Shown piece by piece: positions 47,633 to 57,515 of a stretch of 64,000 nt of DNA; position 1 is the first letter of the stretch; every line of letters starts with the position of its first letter. The DNA is from Bombiscardovia apis. Its GTDB lineage: Bacteria; Actinomycetota; Actinomycetes; Actinomycetales; Bifidobacteriaceae. The notes under the pieces are model-generated. The model was given only the letters and a program-made list of their open reading frames with translations, was not told where the DNA came from and searched no databases. Made by a program: the position numbers and the translations under genes. The DNA is taken from assembly GCF_033095945.1 (NCBI RefSeq), contig NZ_AP026800.1:1612001-1676000 (forward strand). Direction: 5' to 3'.

Positions 47633-48421
47633 ATGTCGCAACGTCAGGTAGTAACCTATCCCAATGCTCAAGTGCTGAGCGAGGCCGCCGCAGCCCGCAT
47701 TTTGCTTGAGCTAGGAGACCGCTTAGCCCAGCAGCCTCGCGTGGACTTGGCCCTGACCGGCGGCAGGGATGCCAACGACATTTACGAGTGCATGCAGGCC
47801 AGCCCAATCGCCCAGAGTGTGGATTGGAAGCGGGTGCACCTGTGGTGGAGCGACGAACGCTTCGTCTCGTTTGAAGATGAAGACCGCAACGCCGGACAGT
47901 CACGCCGCGCTTGGTTTGGTTCACTGATTGAGCAGGGTCTCCTGCCAGAGTCTCACGTGCACGAGATGCCCGTTGACCCCCGCACTCCCGAACAAGTTGC
48001 CAATGCCAGCGATGAAGACAACGAACGCGAGCTCATCACCGCCGCCAAGGCATACAGCAACGAGCTGGTACACGAACTCGGCGAGCAGCCTTCCTTAGAT
48101 TTGGCAGTGTTCGGAGTTGGTCCCGACGGCCACTTTGCCTCCCTCTTCCCAGACCACGGCGAGGCCACCATAGACGACCCCGACCTCAACGTGGTGGGCG
48201 TGAATCACTCCCCCAAGCCCCCGGCAATGCGCTTGACCCTAACGGTTCCTTGCATTCGCAACGCCCGCAAGGTTTGGCTCTTTGCCTCAACTCCCGAGAA
48301 GGCCGATGCCGTGCACAACGCACTCGCCGGCCGCAACAACCCGCACGTACCCTCATCCTTCGGCGAAGGCCGCGAGGAGACACTGTGGCTTATCGACAAG
48401 GACGCGGCAGCTCGCTTATAA
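47633..48421 (+). CDS. pgl: 6-phosphogluconolactonase
   Basis: 262 residues with DLALTGGRDAND near 38, HLWWSDERFV near 72 and GVGPDGHFASLFPDH near 163, the three motifs of the DevB/Pgl type. It hydrolyses 6-phosphogluconolactone to 6-phosphogluconate. AAGGAGTAGCA precedes the ATG, and the same 11 bases precede gntK. A gap of 69 bases follows opcA. Confidence 0.95.
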   Translation: MSQRQVVTYPNAQVLSEAAAARILLELGDRLAQQPRVDLALTGGRDANDIYECMQASPIAQSVDWKRVHLWWSDERFVSFEDEDRNAGQSRRAWFGSLIEQGLLPESHVHEMPVDPRTPEQVANASDEDNERELITAAKAYSNELVHELGEQPSLDLAVFGVGPDGHFASLFPDHGEATIDDPDLNVVGVNHSPKPPAMRLTLTVPCIRNARKVWLFASTPEKADAVHNALAGRNNPHVPSSFGEGREETLWLIDKDAAARL

Positions 48422-48478
48422 AGCTCAGCCGCAAGCTGTTATGCACACGCTCAAACCAGCGGGAATCAAGGAGTAGCA

Positions 48479-49054
48479 ATGGGCAGCTCAAGCACCCCCA
48501 CATCACAGAGCTATCTGCCTGAGCATTATTTTCAAGGCCAGACACCAGTTCTAGTGGTCATGGGGGTTTCGGGCTGTGGCAAAACAACCATAAGCCGCCT
48601 GCTGGCTCAGGCTTTAGGCTGGGATTTGGCCGAAGGTGACGATTTCCATTCCCAAGCCAATATTAACAAAATGGCCCACGGCATCCCGCTCACCGATCAG
48701 GACCGCTGGCCCTGGCTGGAACGCATCCGCGACTGGATTGACCAGCACACGCGCGATTCCAAACCAGCTATAGTCACCTGTTCGGCCCTCAAACGCTCCT
48801 ATCGAGACAAGTTAGTAGTGCCCGGCCTCGCTTTCGTATTCTTAGACGGCGACTACGATACGATTCTCGCACGCATGCGCAAGCGTCAGGGCCACTACAT
48901 GAAGGCAGACATGCTCTGCTCCCAGTTCGAAACGCTTGAGCCTCCGCAGCCGGGCGAGCCTCACATTCAAGTCGGTGTCGGTGACGACACTACCGCCCAG
49001 CAGAGCGCGAATACTGCCTTGCAATTACTTGGTTTCCAAAGCTCACAGCGCTAG
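48479..49054 (+). CDS. gntK: Gluconokinase (GntK type)
   Basis: 191 residues with Walker A VMGVSGCGKTTISRLLAQAL near 24, EGDDFHSQANINKMAHGIPL near 54 and CSALKRSYRD near 102, the GntK signatures. It phosphorylates gluconate to 6-phosphogluconate, a second entry to the pathway beside zwf/pgl. No gluconate permease gene is in the window. It converges with gnd. Confidence 0.95.
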   Translation: MGSSSTPTSQSYLPEHYFQGQTPVLVVMGVSGCGKTTISRLLAQALGWDLAEGDDFHSQANINKMAHGIPLTDQDRWPWLERIRDWIDQHTRDSKPAIVTCSALKRSYRDKLVVPGLAFVFLDGDYDTILARMRKRQGHYMKADMLCSQFETLEPPQPGEPHIQVGVGDDTTAQQSANTALQLLGFQSSQR

Positions 49055-49093
49055 CAAGCCCCAGAAACCCTAACTCGCTAATTCATATACGAT

Positions 49094-49132
49094 ATTGGGG
49101 CCAAAGATCCACGCAGGTTCCTCGGCCCCAAT
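49094..49132. terminator. Hairpin between convergent gntK and gnd
   Basis: ATTGGGGCC (49094-49102) pairs with GGCCCCAAT (49124-49132) across 21 bases. It lies 39 bases after gntK and 58 after gnd, so it may end both transcripts. No long T-run is present. Confidence 0.6.
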
Positions 49133-49190
49133 TATTACACCTCAAATTCGCATGAACTCAGCAGAGAAGCCGGGCTCAATGCTTAAGCGC

Positions 49191-50657
49191 TCAGTCCTCT
49201 TTGAGCTCGGACTTATCTGCGGCCCAAAGGGTGTGGAAGATGCCGGGCTCGTCTACTCGGCCATAGGTGTGAGCGCCGAAGAGATCGCGCTGGCCCTGAA
49301 TCAGAGCGGCAGGCAGGCGCTTAGAGCGCAGGGCATCGTAGTAGGCCAGAGAGCTAGAGAAGACCGGGACCGGTATGCCAGCCGCTACTGCACTAGCTAC
49401 CACGCGGCGCCAAGAATCCTGGGCACCTTCTACGGCCTTCTTGAAGAAGGGGTCGAAGAGGAGGGAGCCGAACTGTTCGCCAGAGTCGTAAGCGTCGGAG
49501 ATCCGGTTCAAGAACTTGGCACGAATAATGCAGCCACCGCGCCAAATGCGAGCAATTGCACCCAAGTCGAGCTTCCAGTTGTAGACCTTAGCGCCTTCCT
49601 CCATCTCGTTGAAGCCCTGGGCGTAGGCCACAATCTTAGAGGCGTAGAGGGCCTGCCGCACGTCTTCAATGAAGGCCTTGCGCTCTTCGGGGTCGGCAGC
49701 GGATGCCGAGAAAGCACCCTCAGCCTTGGGCCCTTCCAAGCCCTTGTCTTGCGCTTCCTGACGCAGCTCAACCGTGGAAGAGAGCCCGCGAGCAAAGACT
49801 GCTTCGCCAATGCCAGTGACGGGCACACCCAGTTCCAGAGCCGTCTGCACGGTCCAAGTGCCGGTGCCCTTCATGCCAGCCTGATCCTTCACAATGTCGA
49901 TGAAAGGCTTACCAGTCTTGGCATCGGTGTGGTGCAGCACTTCGGAAGTAATCTGCACAAGGTAGGAGTTCAAATCGCCCTTATCCCAGTCCTCAAAGAC
50001 TTCGGCAATCTCTTCGGGAGTCAGGCCCAAGCCGCGGCGCATCAAGTCGTAGGACTCGGCAATGAGCTGCATGTCGGCGTATTCGATGCCGTTGTGGACC
50101 ATCTTGACAAAGTGGCCAGCGCCGTCGGAGCCTATATGAGTTACGCAGGGCTCGCCCTCGGCCACAGCAGCAATCGACTTCAAAATCGGCCCCAAGGTCT
50201 GCCAAGATTCGTCAGTGCCACCAGGCATCATCGAAGGCCCAAGCAGAGCGCCCTCTTCGCCGCCGGAAACGCCGCAGCCCACATAGTGCAAGCCGCGAGC
50301 GCGAATGGCCTTCTCGCGCTTAATGGTGTCCTTAAAGTAAGCGTTGCCTGCGTCGACGATGATGTCTCCAGGCTCCATCAAATCAGCCAGAGCGTTAATC
50401 ATCTCGTCAGTCGGCTCACCAGCTTTTACCATGATGATAGCGGTGCGCGGCTTAGCCAAGGAAGCTACGAACTCTTCCAAAGTTTGGGCGGGCACAAACT
50501 TACCCTCGGAACCATGCTCGGTGATGAGGGTCTGGGTGCGCGAATAGTGGCGGTTGAACACGGCTACCGTGTTGCCATGCCGAGCCAAGTTGCGAGAGAG
50601 GCTGGCTCCCATTGCTGCCAAGCCCACCACGCCAATGTTTGCTTCTGCTTGAGTCAT
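49191..50657 (-). CDS. gnd: 6-phosphogluconate dehydrogenase, decarboxylating
   Basis: 488 residues from ATG 50657, since GGTGG lies just before it. The earlier ATG at 50675 lacks support. NADP site GVVGLAAMGASLSRNLARHG, cofactor loop FNRHYSRT, catalytic Lys and His in GHFVKMVHNGIEYAD near 185, and late RGLSSTVELRQEAQ fit the long form of Gnd. It converts 6-phosphogluconate to ribulose 5-phosphate, CO2 and NADPH, completing the pathway of the plus-strand cluster. Confidence 0.97.
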   Translation of the reverse strand: MTQAEANIGVVGLAAMGASLSRNLARHGNTVAVFNRHYSRTQTLITEHGSEGKFVPAQTLEEFVASLAKPRTAIIMVKAGEPTDEMINALADLMEPGDIIVDAGNAYFKDTIKREKAIRARGLHYVGCGVSGGEEGALLGPSMMPGGTDESWQTLGPILKSIAAVAEGEPCVTHIGSDGAGHFVKMVHNGIEYADMQLIAESYDLMRRGLGLTPEEIAEVFEDWDKGDLNSYLVQITSEVLHHTDAKTGKPFIDIVKDQAGMKGTGTWTVQTALELGVPVTGIGEAVFARGLSSTVELRQEAQDKGLEGPKAEGAFSASAADPEERKAFIEDVRQALYASKIVAYAQGFNEMEEGAKVYNWKLDLGAIARIWRGGCIIRAKFLNRISDAYDSGEQFGSLLFDPFFKKAVEGAQDSWRRVVASAVAAGIPVPVFSSSLAYYDALRSKRLPAALIQGQRDLFGAHTYGRVDEPGIFHTLWAADKSELKED

Positions 50658-50740
50658 TTCAGACCACCTTTCCAAGGGCCGTGCGGGCGCACAACTGGCT
50701 CGCCTATCTATACTTACAAGTTTATGGCGCGTCCCTGACC

Positions 50741-50789
50741 AAAACAGGGCCTGGGCAGCGCTTGAGTAGCCACTACCACAGACCCTGTT
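50741..50789 (-). terminator. Terminator after kup
   Basis: On the minus strand AACAGGGTCTG (50779-50789) pairs with CAGGCCCTGTT (50743-50753), followed by TT. It lies 15 bases after the kup stop and ahead of gnd. Confidence 0.75.
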
Positions 50790-50804
50790 CTCGATTGGCG
50801 AAGT

Positions 50805-53309
50805 TTAGCCCTTCGCGGGCTTGGAACCGCCTGTTTCACTCTTACGAACTGCGGCTTTCACCGCAACACTGGCTTTACTGGTATCTTGCTGAACTTTCTG
50901 CTCGGCTTGTGCAAGCTTGTGTTCAGTCTGCTCAACCTTCCGCCCGACTTGCTGCTCCACTTGTTTCACGCCAGACTTCTTAGCTTTAGCTCCCTTACCC
51001 TTACGAGGCTTAGGCAAAGCCACTCGCTTAAGGCGCGGCACCGAGCGGGTGGTGACGAAGAGGGGCTGTACCTCAACTAGGGGATTGTAAGGGGCCAAGC
51101 CGAACCATTTAACGGGATTTCCTGCCATGTGTCGAATCGCATACTTGACTTTCAGCGAAATAGCGCCACGCGTCGTTATCTTCGACTCAGGCATGAGTGC
51201 CTTGTGAATGAGCACGTAAGTAATGGTGCCAATCTGCGGATCTTCGTCTACCTTCGGGTAGGTGGAGGTCTGCTTTGGCAATTCACCGCCATCAATGAGC
51301 TCATGCATAATCTGATGCAAGTAGGTGGCCACGTTCTGATCCACCTTAAAGCCGAGGCGAATACGCACGCGGAAGAGGTAGCTGGTACCGAAGTTTTCAA
51401 CCGAATAGTCGCGGGTGAAGGGGGCATCCGTGGTTTGCACAGACACAGCCCACCAAGCGCGCGCCCGCTTGGGATGGTCGGCAAAAATCGAGAAGAATAT
51501 GTCGGTATCAAGCCGGCGCATCTCGGTGTCGGAGGTCAAATACACAAGGTTGTCCGCAAAGTAGGGGATGCGGAAGTCATTGTGTAGCATCTCCAAGGCA
51601 GGCAAGCACTCCTTGGGAGTCATGTGCCGCCGTTGAGAGCGCTCGACTTTTGTGCCTTCCTTCCATGTGTACATGATGAAGAGGATGGCTGCCGTAAGGA
51701 GCATGGTAAACCAGCCGCCGTGCAAGAATTTGGCCATCGACGCTAGGAAGAAGAGGGTTTGAATAGCTAGGAAGACGATGGCGAACACCACTGCGGATAT
51801 GCGCTTATGAGCATGCCAGATGTAGACCATCAGCAGGATGGTCGTAGTAATCATCGTAATCGTCAACGCTAAGCCGTAAGCCGCAGAAATATGCTCGGAA
51901 TCCTTGAAAATAAGTAAGACTGCAAGAGTGGCTGCGCACAAGACCCAGTTAATGGTGGGGATGTAGAGCTGGCCGCGTGTACGGGCAGGATAGCGCACTT
52001 GCAAGTGGGGCATCCAGTTGAGGCCGGTTGCCTCGGAAACCATCGTGAAAGCGCCGGTAATGAGAGCCTGCGAGGCGATGACACCTGCCGTTACCGAAAG
52101 GATAACAGCTGGGTAGCGCACCGTTGTAGGCATCATTTGGAAGAAGGGGTTCATATCCGTGGCCCCACGCAAAGCCGGATTGTTGGTATTGCGCAGGATC
52201 CAAGCACCTTGGCCGAAGTAGTTAAAGACCAGAGCGATGTTGATGAGAGGCCAAGTGGCGTAAATATTGCCGCGGCCCACGTGACCCATGTCGGAGTAGA
52301 GAGCCTCGGCACCAGTGGTGGAGAGGAAGACCGTGCCCATAATGGCTAGGCCAACTGGGTTGTGGGGGCTGAAGAGGAATTCGATGCCGTAAATCGGGTT
52401 GAGAGCGGCAAAAATAGACCAGTCGCCCTGAATGCTATAGAGACCGATGATGGCAAGGAAGGCGAACCAGACCATAACGACGGTGCCAAATACGCGGCCG
52501 ATGCGCTCTGTTCCGCGCGATTGAACAGCGAAGAGCACCACGATTATGACCAAGGTAATCATCATCGTCAGGTTGGGGGTCTCCTTGAAGACCGGCGCGA
52601 GCACTGGAATAGTGCGCAAACCCTCAACTGCAGAAGAGATGGAAACGGCAGGAGTGAGCACGGAATCAGCAAGGAAGGCCGCACCACCCAGCATGGCCGG
52701 AATCGCCAGCCAGCGCCCGTATTTGCGCACCAAGGTGTAGAGGGCAAAAATGCCGCCCTCGCCCTTGTTGTCGATGCGCATAGCCACGAGCACGTATTTC
52801 ACTGTTGTAATCAGCGTAATAGACCAGAAAACGAGCGAAAGCATGCCCAAGACTGCGGTACGGTCCACATTTTGAATGCCACCCTGACCGGCTACAAAGG
52901 TCTGCAAGGTGTAAAGCGGAGACGTACCGATATCGCCGTACACCACACCCAGAGCCACGATGGCCATGCCCAGAGACACCTTGTCGGGCGACGCCTGCAC
53001 CTTGCGCCACCACCGACCTAAGGGTCCGCGGGCCGGTCGCTGCTTGCGGCTAGCTTGGCGCTGTGCCTCGCGACGGGCGCGCTTAAGCTCAAGCTCTTCC
53101 TCGTGAGTGCGAGACTTCGAAGAGAGCTTAGGAACTTTGGTAATTGACTCTGTAGGCAGGATGGATTCGGGTTTAGGCTCTTTTGCTTCCTTCGGCCCTT
53201 CGGAACTCTTCACCTCTTGCGCTTGACTCGTTACCCTAGATAAGCGGGGAGTATCATCCGTTCCGTCAGCACCCTCTTCTTGGGGTGTTTCCTGCTGCTT
53301 GTTCGACAT
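50805..53309 (-). CDS. kup: Potassium transporter Kup
   Basis: 834 residues from ATG 53309, with GGAGGG 3 bases upstream. The N-terminal 110 residues are charged and cytoplasmic. Twelve membrane segments start near 112, with the Kup signature VALGVVYGDIGTSPLYTLQT near 120 and GEGGIFALYTL near 180. The hydrophilic C-terminal domain ends in a Lys/Gln/Glu-rich coiled tail (VKQVEQQVGRKVEQTEHKL) longer than in most Kup proteins. It takes up K+ with protons. The extended ends may serve regulation. Confidence 0.96.
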   Translation of the reverse strand: MSNKQQETPQEEGADGTDDTPRLSRVTSQAQEVKSSEGPKEAKEPKPESILPTESITKVPKLSSKSRTHEEELELKRARREAQRQASRKQRPARGPLGRWWRKVQASPDKVSLGMAIVALGVVYGDIGTSPLYTLQTFVAGQGGIQNVDRTAVLGMLSLVFWSITLITTVKYVLVAMRIDNKGEGGIFALYTLVRKYGRWLAIPAMLGGAAFLADSVLTPAVSISSAVEGLRTIPVLAPVFKETPNLTMMITLVIIVVLFAVQSRGTERIGRVFGTVVMVWFAFLAIIGLYSIQGDWSIFAALNPIYGIEFLFSPHNPVGLAIMGTVFLSTTGAEALYSDMGHVGRGNIYATWPLINIALVFNYFGQGAWILRNTNNPALRGATDMNPFFQMMPTTVRYPAVILSVTAGVIASQALITGAFTMVSEATGLNWMPHLQVRYPARTRGQLYIPTINWVLCAATLAVLLIFKDSEHISAAYGLALTITMITTTILLMVYIWHAHKRISAVVFAIVFLAIQTLFFLASMAKFLHGGWFTMLLTAAILFIMYTWKEGTKVERSQRRHMTPKECLPALEMLHNDFRIPYFADNLVYLTSDTEMRRLDTDIFFSIFADHPKRARAWWAVSVQTTDAPFTRDYSVENFGTSYLFRVRIRLGFKVDQNVATYLHQIMHELIDGGELPKQTSTYPKVDEDPQIGTITYVLIHKALMPESKITTRGAISLKVKYAIRHMAGNPVKWFGLAPYNPLVEVQPLFVTTRSVPRLKRVALPKPRKGKGAKAKKSGVKQVEQQVGRKVEQTEHKLAQAEQKVQQDTSKASVAVKAAVRKSETGGSKPAKG

Positions 53310-53476
53310 ACAGCCCTCCATCGGCCGACATACAAGTCTGCTCGTTACTCTTCTTAACTCTTCTCAAACACTACCGCGCGTGCTCCCCCTAATACTCGGG
53401 TAGCACACGCGCGACGACTACCGTAGCACTTTTTCACCAAATATATGCAATCGAAGGCCACTAGTTGGCGCGCAAT

Positions 53477-54433
53477 TTATATGCCATACACCTCGCGAGT
53501 GTTCTGGCGAGTGGCTTTTGCGAGCGCGTCCAGGGGCATATCGAGCGCGTCGGCCATAGCCCGCAGCGTATAAGGAATCATGTACGGAGCGTTGGTGCGC
53601 CCACGGTAGGGCATGGGGGTTAAATAAGGGGCATCCGTCTCGACTAAAATGTGGCCTAAATCAACGGTTTGCAAGGCCTGGCGAATGCCGTCGTTGCCCT
53701 TGAAGGAGACGGTTCCAGAGATGGAAAGATACCAGCCCTGCTCGGCAGCTACTTGGGCCATGGCAGCGTCGCCTGAATAGGAGTGGAAGACCGTGCGTTC
53801 AGGAGCCCCGTCAGCCAAGAGCGTATCTATGACTTGCTGGTGGGCATCGCGGTCGTGAATTTGCATGGGCAGGCCCAGCTCTTTGGCTAGGGCGATATGG
53901 TCGCGGAAGGCTTGGCGCTGAATCTGCTCGGCCGCAGCCCCCGTGCGGAAGAGGTCCATGCCCGTCTCCCCAATGGCCACAACCTCTTTCGGGTGCGAAC
54001 GGGCCAAAACCGCCAGCTGCGCCAGCGCGTCGTCAAAGGAGGTGTTATGCCAAGGCTGATACCGGACTGGCAGCCCATCGGGCCCAGGAGCGCCCCTGTG
54101 GCCATGGAGCACCGCTTCGTTAGGGTGAATAGCCAAAGCCGCCCAAACCGCGCCCGGATGGCCCGCAGCGAGCCCTACGGCCTTCTCTAAGCTGGGCAGC
54201 TCGCAGCCCACATCTACGAACCCCTCAATTCCCACAGCTTGGGCCTGAGCAATCATCTCGTCGACCGAATAGACCGGCACCGGCTCCTGCCCCCGCTCGC
54301 GCGCCTGCTTATCCATCTCTTGCGCAAAGGGCACTACGGAAGCCAGATGCGTATGGTTATCTACCACGCCCACGCCCTGAGGCAACCCCTCCGGCGCCGG
54401 CGCCCAATCCCGACTACGATGATGTTTACTCAT
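53477..54433 (-). CDS. tatD: TatD family metal-dependent hydrolase (DNase)
   Basis: About 318 residues. Metal ligands are seen in VVDNHTHLAS, VAIGETGMDLFR, PMQIHDRDAH, TVFHSYSGD and VETDAPYLTP. TatD enzymes are 3'-5' nucleases, possibly also D-aminoacyl-tRNA deacylases in some lineages. The ATG at 54433 is preferred. Another at 54466 would add 11 residues. The N-terminus before the first metal motif is longer than usual (about 24 residues). Confidence 0.93.
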   Translation of the reverse strand: MSKHHRSRDWAPAPEGLPQGVGVVDNHTHLASVVPFAQEMDKQARERGQEPVPVYSVDEMIAQAQAVGIEGFVDVGCELPSLEKAVGLAAGHPGAVWAALAIHPNEAVLHGHRGAPGPDGLPVRYQPWHNTSFDDALAQLAVLARSHPKEVVAIGETGMDLFRTGAAAEQIQRQAFRDHIALAKELGLPMQIHDRDAHQQVIDTLLADGAPERTVFHSYSGDAAMAQVAAEQGWYLSISGTVSFKGNDGIRQALQTVDLGHILVETDAPYLTPMPYRGRTNAPYMIPYTLRAMADALDMPLDALAKATRQNTREVYGI

Positions 54434-54516
54434 AACTCTTACTCTAGGCTCCGGTGCGGTCTGCATGCCCCAGAGCGAACGTCGTGACTCCTCTGTTTTA
54501 TACTGCCCTGCCCCAC

Positions 54517-55243
54517 TCAGCGAAACTGAAGGAAATCAACAAACTTTTGAGGGTAGTCTTTGCCTGATTTTATGTTACTGAAAGCCACAATAGTGTCGGC
54601 GGGAAGGCCGGGTTGGCTGGTCCAACGCGACGACTTGGATAGGCCCATTCCCCGGGCAGCGGATGTGTCTTGCGTGGGATTGCCCTCAGCATCGACGAGC
54701 GCATTCGCAGCCTTGAGCTGGGCAAGTTGCTGGACAGTGAGCGCGTCTTTGGACTGCGACACATAGCCGCGAGCACAAAGCTTAGGGAAAACCTGGCGAG
54801 GAGCAGCCAGCATAGTTATTTGCCCGGCGCTCACCATGGCCAAGGCCTTAGCCGAATCATCGACCGGATCCTTGCCACCTATATGTAAAGGAGGCATCTA
54901 TCTCAATCAGGCGCTCGTCGTCGATTCCTTCTTGCTGCACGAAGCCCGCCTTGAGCCCCTTAAGTTCGCCCGCATATTCGCGCATATTAAAAGCTTGCAC
55001 CGCCAACACAGGAGTCGGAGGCTGATTAAGCCGCGTCACCACTAAACTGACTAGGGCAGCCACTACCAGCAGGACCGCCATAACCCCTATGGCAAAGTGC
55101 TGGCGAAAATACGGCCACCGTTCCCCCGCTGGCAGCTCGCGAAAGGTGCGCCACTTGGATTGCTGGGCGTACTCGTTGCGCTGGGCAAGCGAGGATAGAG
55201 CTTCCTCTTGGCTACCGCTCAATCCGTATTGCTCCTTAGCCAT
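54517..55243 (-). pseudogene. Single-pass membrane protein of unknown function, frameshifted
   Basis: Two overlapping minus-strand frames read as one gene broken by one base. The first (54857-55243) has an N-terminal soluble part, a membrane helix at about 50-70 and an outer part, then turns into RWQGSGR and stops. The second (54517-54897) starts in the overlap. Dropping one T from TTT near 54886-54888 joins IEIDAS to LHIGGKDPVDDSAKALA and gives about 240 residues. No known motif is seen. The outer part could be a sensor or binding domain. It is either a lesion or an assembly error. Confidence 0.65.
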
Positions 55244-55522
55244 ACCTCACCCTTCCGCTCAGCACGTCCCAAAGCAAGTACCAGTGCCCGTGAGTTCACA
55301 GCGCCGCTCGCCACACAAGCCAAGCAACGCTTTAAGCCTACTGCACCAAGATTAAAACGGCAGCTCAATACTGGACTTTATCCACAAATAGCAAGTGAGC
55401 GGCCCCTCCGCTTGAGTACAGAGGAACCGCTCACCCAACAACTGCCCCAACTGAGCACTACGTCAGTTCGACATTGCAATGTGCGGGGCTTGAAGAAGGA
55501 CAGTTCGCAAGCCCCGAGTCTT
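55244..55522. other. Spacer between the broken membrane gene and the sugar permease gene
   Basis: No gene is seen. Two hairpins lie after the permease stop: GTGAGCGG/CCGCTCAC (55395-55402 with 55427-55434, further pairing CCTC/GAGG inside) and CGGGGCTTG/CAAGCCCCG (55484-55492 with 55508-55516). Either may end or protect the transport transcript. Neither has a strong T-run. Confidence 0.5.
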
Positions 55523-56431
55523 TTACTTAATGCCCGTCATGGCAATACCCTGCACGAAGCTCTTCTGAATGAAGAAGAAGATAATCAGCAGCGGCAAGGC
55601 CGAAAGTAGGGCACCCGCCATCACCACACCGTAAGGTGTGACCGAAGAGCCATGACCCGTCAGCATAGCCAAACCGGCGGTAATAGTGCGCGTCTCCGGT
55701 TTTGAGGTCATAATCAACGGCCAGAGCAGGTCGTTCCAGTTGCCCATGAAGTTAAACATGGCCACTACCAGAACGGCCGACTTGGCGTTGGGCAAGACGA
55801 TCTGTAAGAAGATACGGAACTCACCTGCACCGTCGATTCGGGCCGCATTATCCAAATCCCTAGGCAGCGAGATAAAGAACTGCCGCAGAAGGAAGATACC
55901 GCCCACGTCTGCTAAGCGCGGAACGATGATACCCCAGTAGGAGTTGACCAGATTCATCGAAGCCAGGAGCTTGTAAACCGGAATCAAGAGCGCCATCGAA
56001 GGAATCATCATCGTAGCAATCAAAATACCCAGCAGGAAGCCGCGGCCCTTGAAGTCAACTCGCGAGAGGCCATAGGCGGCCAGCGCGTCGAAGAAGACCG
56101 AGAAAATCGTGACTGCTCCGGCGAAGATGACCGTATTGAGCATCTGCCTACCAATCGGCATCCTCTGGAACAGCGAGGTGTAGTTGTCGAAGGTAAACGA
56201 TGATGGAATAACCTTGGGCGGCCAGGTCTGTGTCAGCTTATTTGGCGTAAACGATGTAATAAGCATGATGAGCAGCGGGAAGATGATGATAATTGTCATC
56301 GCAATAAGCAAGACATAGGTCAAAATCTTCGCGATGGTCGTGCGAATATGAGCCCGCCTCTTTCGCTTATCGCCCTCGATTTTTTCTTTGTCCACTTGGG
56401 AAATCGTGGCACTAGATGCTGCGTGGCTCAT
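55523..56431 (-). CDS. Sugar ABC transporter permease, MalG type
   Basis: 302 residues, six membrane helices, with the EAA loop as AARIDGAGEFRIFLQIVLPN near 200 that docks the ATPase. The start overlaps the partner permease by 4 bases. With the upstream binding protein it forms a CUT1-type importer. By context it brings in arabino-oligosaccharides. No ATPase gene is in the locus, so a shared MsmK-like ATPase is presumed. Confidence 0.94.
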   Translation of the reverse strand: MSHAASSATISQVDKEKIEGDKRKRRAHIRTTIAKILTYVLLIAMTIIIIFPLLIMLITSFTPNKLTQTWPPKVIPSSFTFDNYTSLFQRMPIGRQMLNTVIFAGAVTIFSVFFDALAAYGLSRVDFKGRGFLLGILIATMMIPSMALLIPVYKLLASMNLVNSYWGIIVPRLADVGGIFLLRQFFISLPRDLDNAARIDGAGEFRIFLQIVLPNAKSAVLVVAMFNFMGNWNDLLWPLIMTSKPETRTITAGLAMLTGHGSSVTPYGVVMAGALLSALPLLIIFFFIQKSFVQGIAMTGIK

Positions 56432-57378
56432 CCGATCTCCTCCTTCTCATGCTTACTATTACTTACCAGCTGCACGATGCCCAAGATGAGCGTCATAATC
56501 AGCAGAATGTACGACAGCGCCGAAGCGTAGCCCAGCTTGCCGTTGCCGAATGCCTCCGTGTAAATGCGGTACACAATCGTCTCAGTCGAACGGTCCGGGC
56601 CGCCAGAAGTCAAGATGAAGACCTGATCGAAGACCTGGAAGGAACCAATCAAACCGAAGATGACCACATAGTTGAAGGTGGGGCGAAGGCCGGGCAGTGT
56701 GATGTGCAAGAAGCGCTGCCAAGCGTTGGCACCATCGAGCGAGGCGGCCTCATACAGCTCAGCGGAGATGCCCTGCAAACCTGCCAGGAAGATGACCATA
56801 AAGTAGCCGAAGTTCTTCCAGACCGTAATCAAAATAATGGTGGCCAAAGCTGTTGATTTAGTACCCAACAAGTCTAGGTGCTCAATGCCGAAATACTGGT
56901 TGGCCCAGTATGGAATGAGGCCCAGCGAAGGCGAGAGCAGGAAGCTCCAAGCAATCGAAGCCACGGTCAAAGAGATAATGAAGGGCATAAACAGGCAGGT
57001 GCGGAAGAATCCAACGCCCTTAATGTCTTTGCGGTTGAGCAGAAGCGCGAACGCTAATGCAACGATTACCACGAGTGGCGCGTACACCACGGCGTAAATA
57101 ACCGTGTTTCGGAAGTCAATCCAAAAATCAGCGTTTGTAAAGAGTTTGGTGTAGTTTTCAAAGCCTACGAAGCGCCCGCTACGGTTGATGCGGTCGGTGG
57201 TAAGCGAAGTAATGAAGGTCTTAACTGTGGGGTAAAAGACGAAGATTGTAAGCACAATCAAGGCCGGCGCCACAAAAGCTAGACCAATGCGCACGTTGCG
57301 CTTGGACAGGGTCTTTTTGTTTTCCTTAATCTCCTGCCCGGCACCCTGCGCGGATGGAATGTGAAGTGATGTGGACAT
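56428..57378 (-). CDS. Sugar ABC transporter permease, MalF type
   Basis: 316 residues from ATG 57378, with GGAGA 5 bases upstream. The ATG at 57390 lacks a site. A cytoplasmic N-terminus and six helices are seen, with EAA loop YEAASLDGANAWQRFLHITL near 215. Partner of the MalG-type permease just downstream. It follows the binding-protein gene across a 137-base spacer with a hairpin. Confidence 0.94.
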   Translation of the reverse strand: MSTSLHIPSAQGAGQEIKENKKTLSKRNVRIGLAFVAPALIVLTIFVFYPTVKTFITSLTTDRINRSGRFVGFENYTKLFTNADFWIDFRNTVIYAVVYAPLVVIVALAFALLLNRKDIKGVGFFRTCLFMPFIISLTVASIAWSFLLSPSLGLIPYWANQYFGIEHLDLLGTKSTALATIILITVWKNFGYFMVIFLAGLQGISAELYEAASLDGANAWQRFLHITLPGLRPTFNYVVIFGLIGSFQVFDQVFILTSGGPDRSTETIVYRIYTEAFGNGKLGYASALSYILLIMTLILGIVQLVSNSKHEKEEIG

Positions 57379-57440
57379 GTAAATCTCCAATGTCGGCCGA
57401 GAGCAAACCCAGCCTTTGAATCGCCTAAGCCTCGAATGTT

Positions 57441-57474
57441 CCGTTCCGGCCTACCCCGACGCAGGTCGGAACGG
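57441..57474 (-). other. Intercistronic hairpin between binding-protein and permease genes
   Basis: CCGTTCCGGCC (57441-57451) pairs with GGTCGGAACGG (57464-57474), with one mismatch, and no T-run follows. Hairpins in this place commonly protect the upstream binding-protein mRNA so that it outnumbers the permeases. This is inferred from position. Confidence 0.65.
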
Positions 57475-57515
57475 AAGTATGGAGACTATTATTCCTGGCG
57501 AATACCAGCTATGGA

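Noticed and set aside
49095-50738. 547-codon plus-strand frame opposite gnd
   Set aside because: Shadow of gnd. The protein has no domain logic and the real gene is certain.
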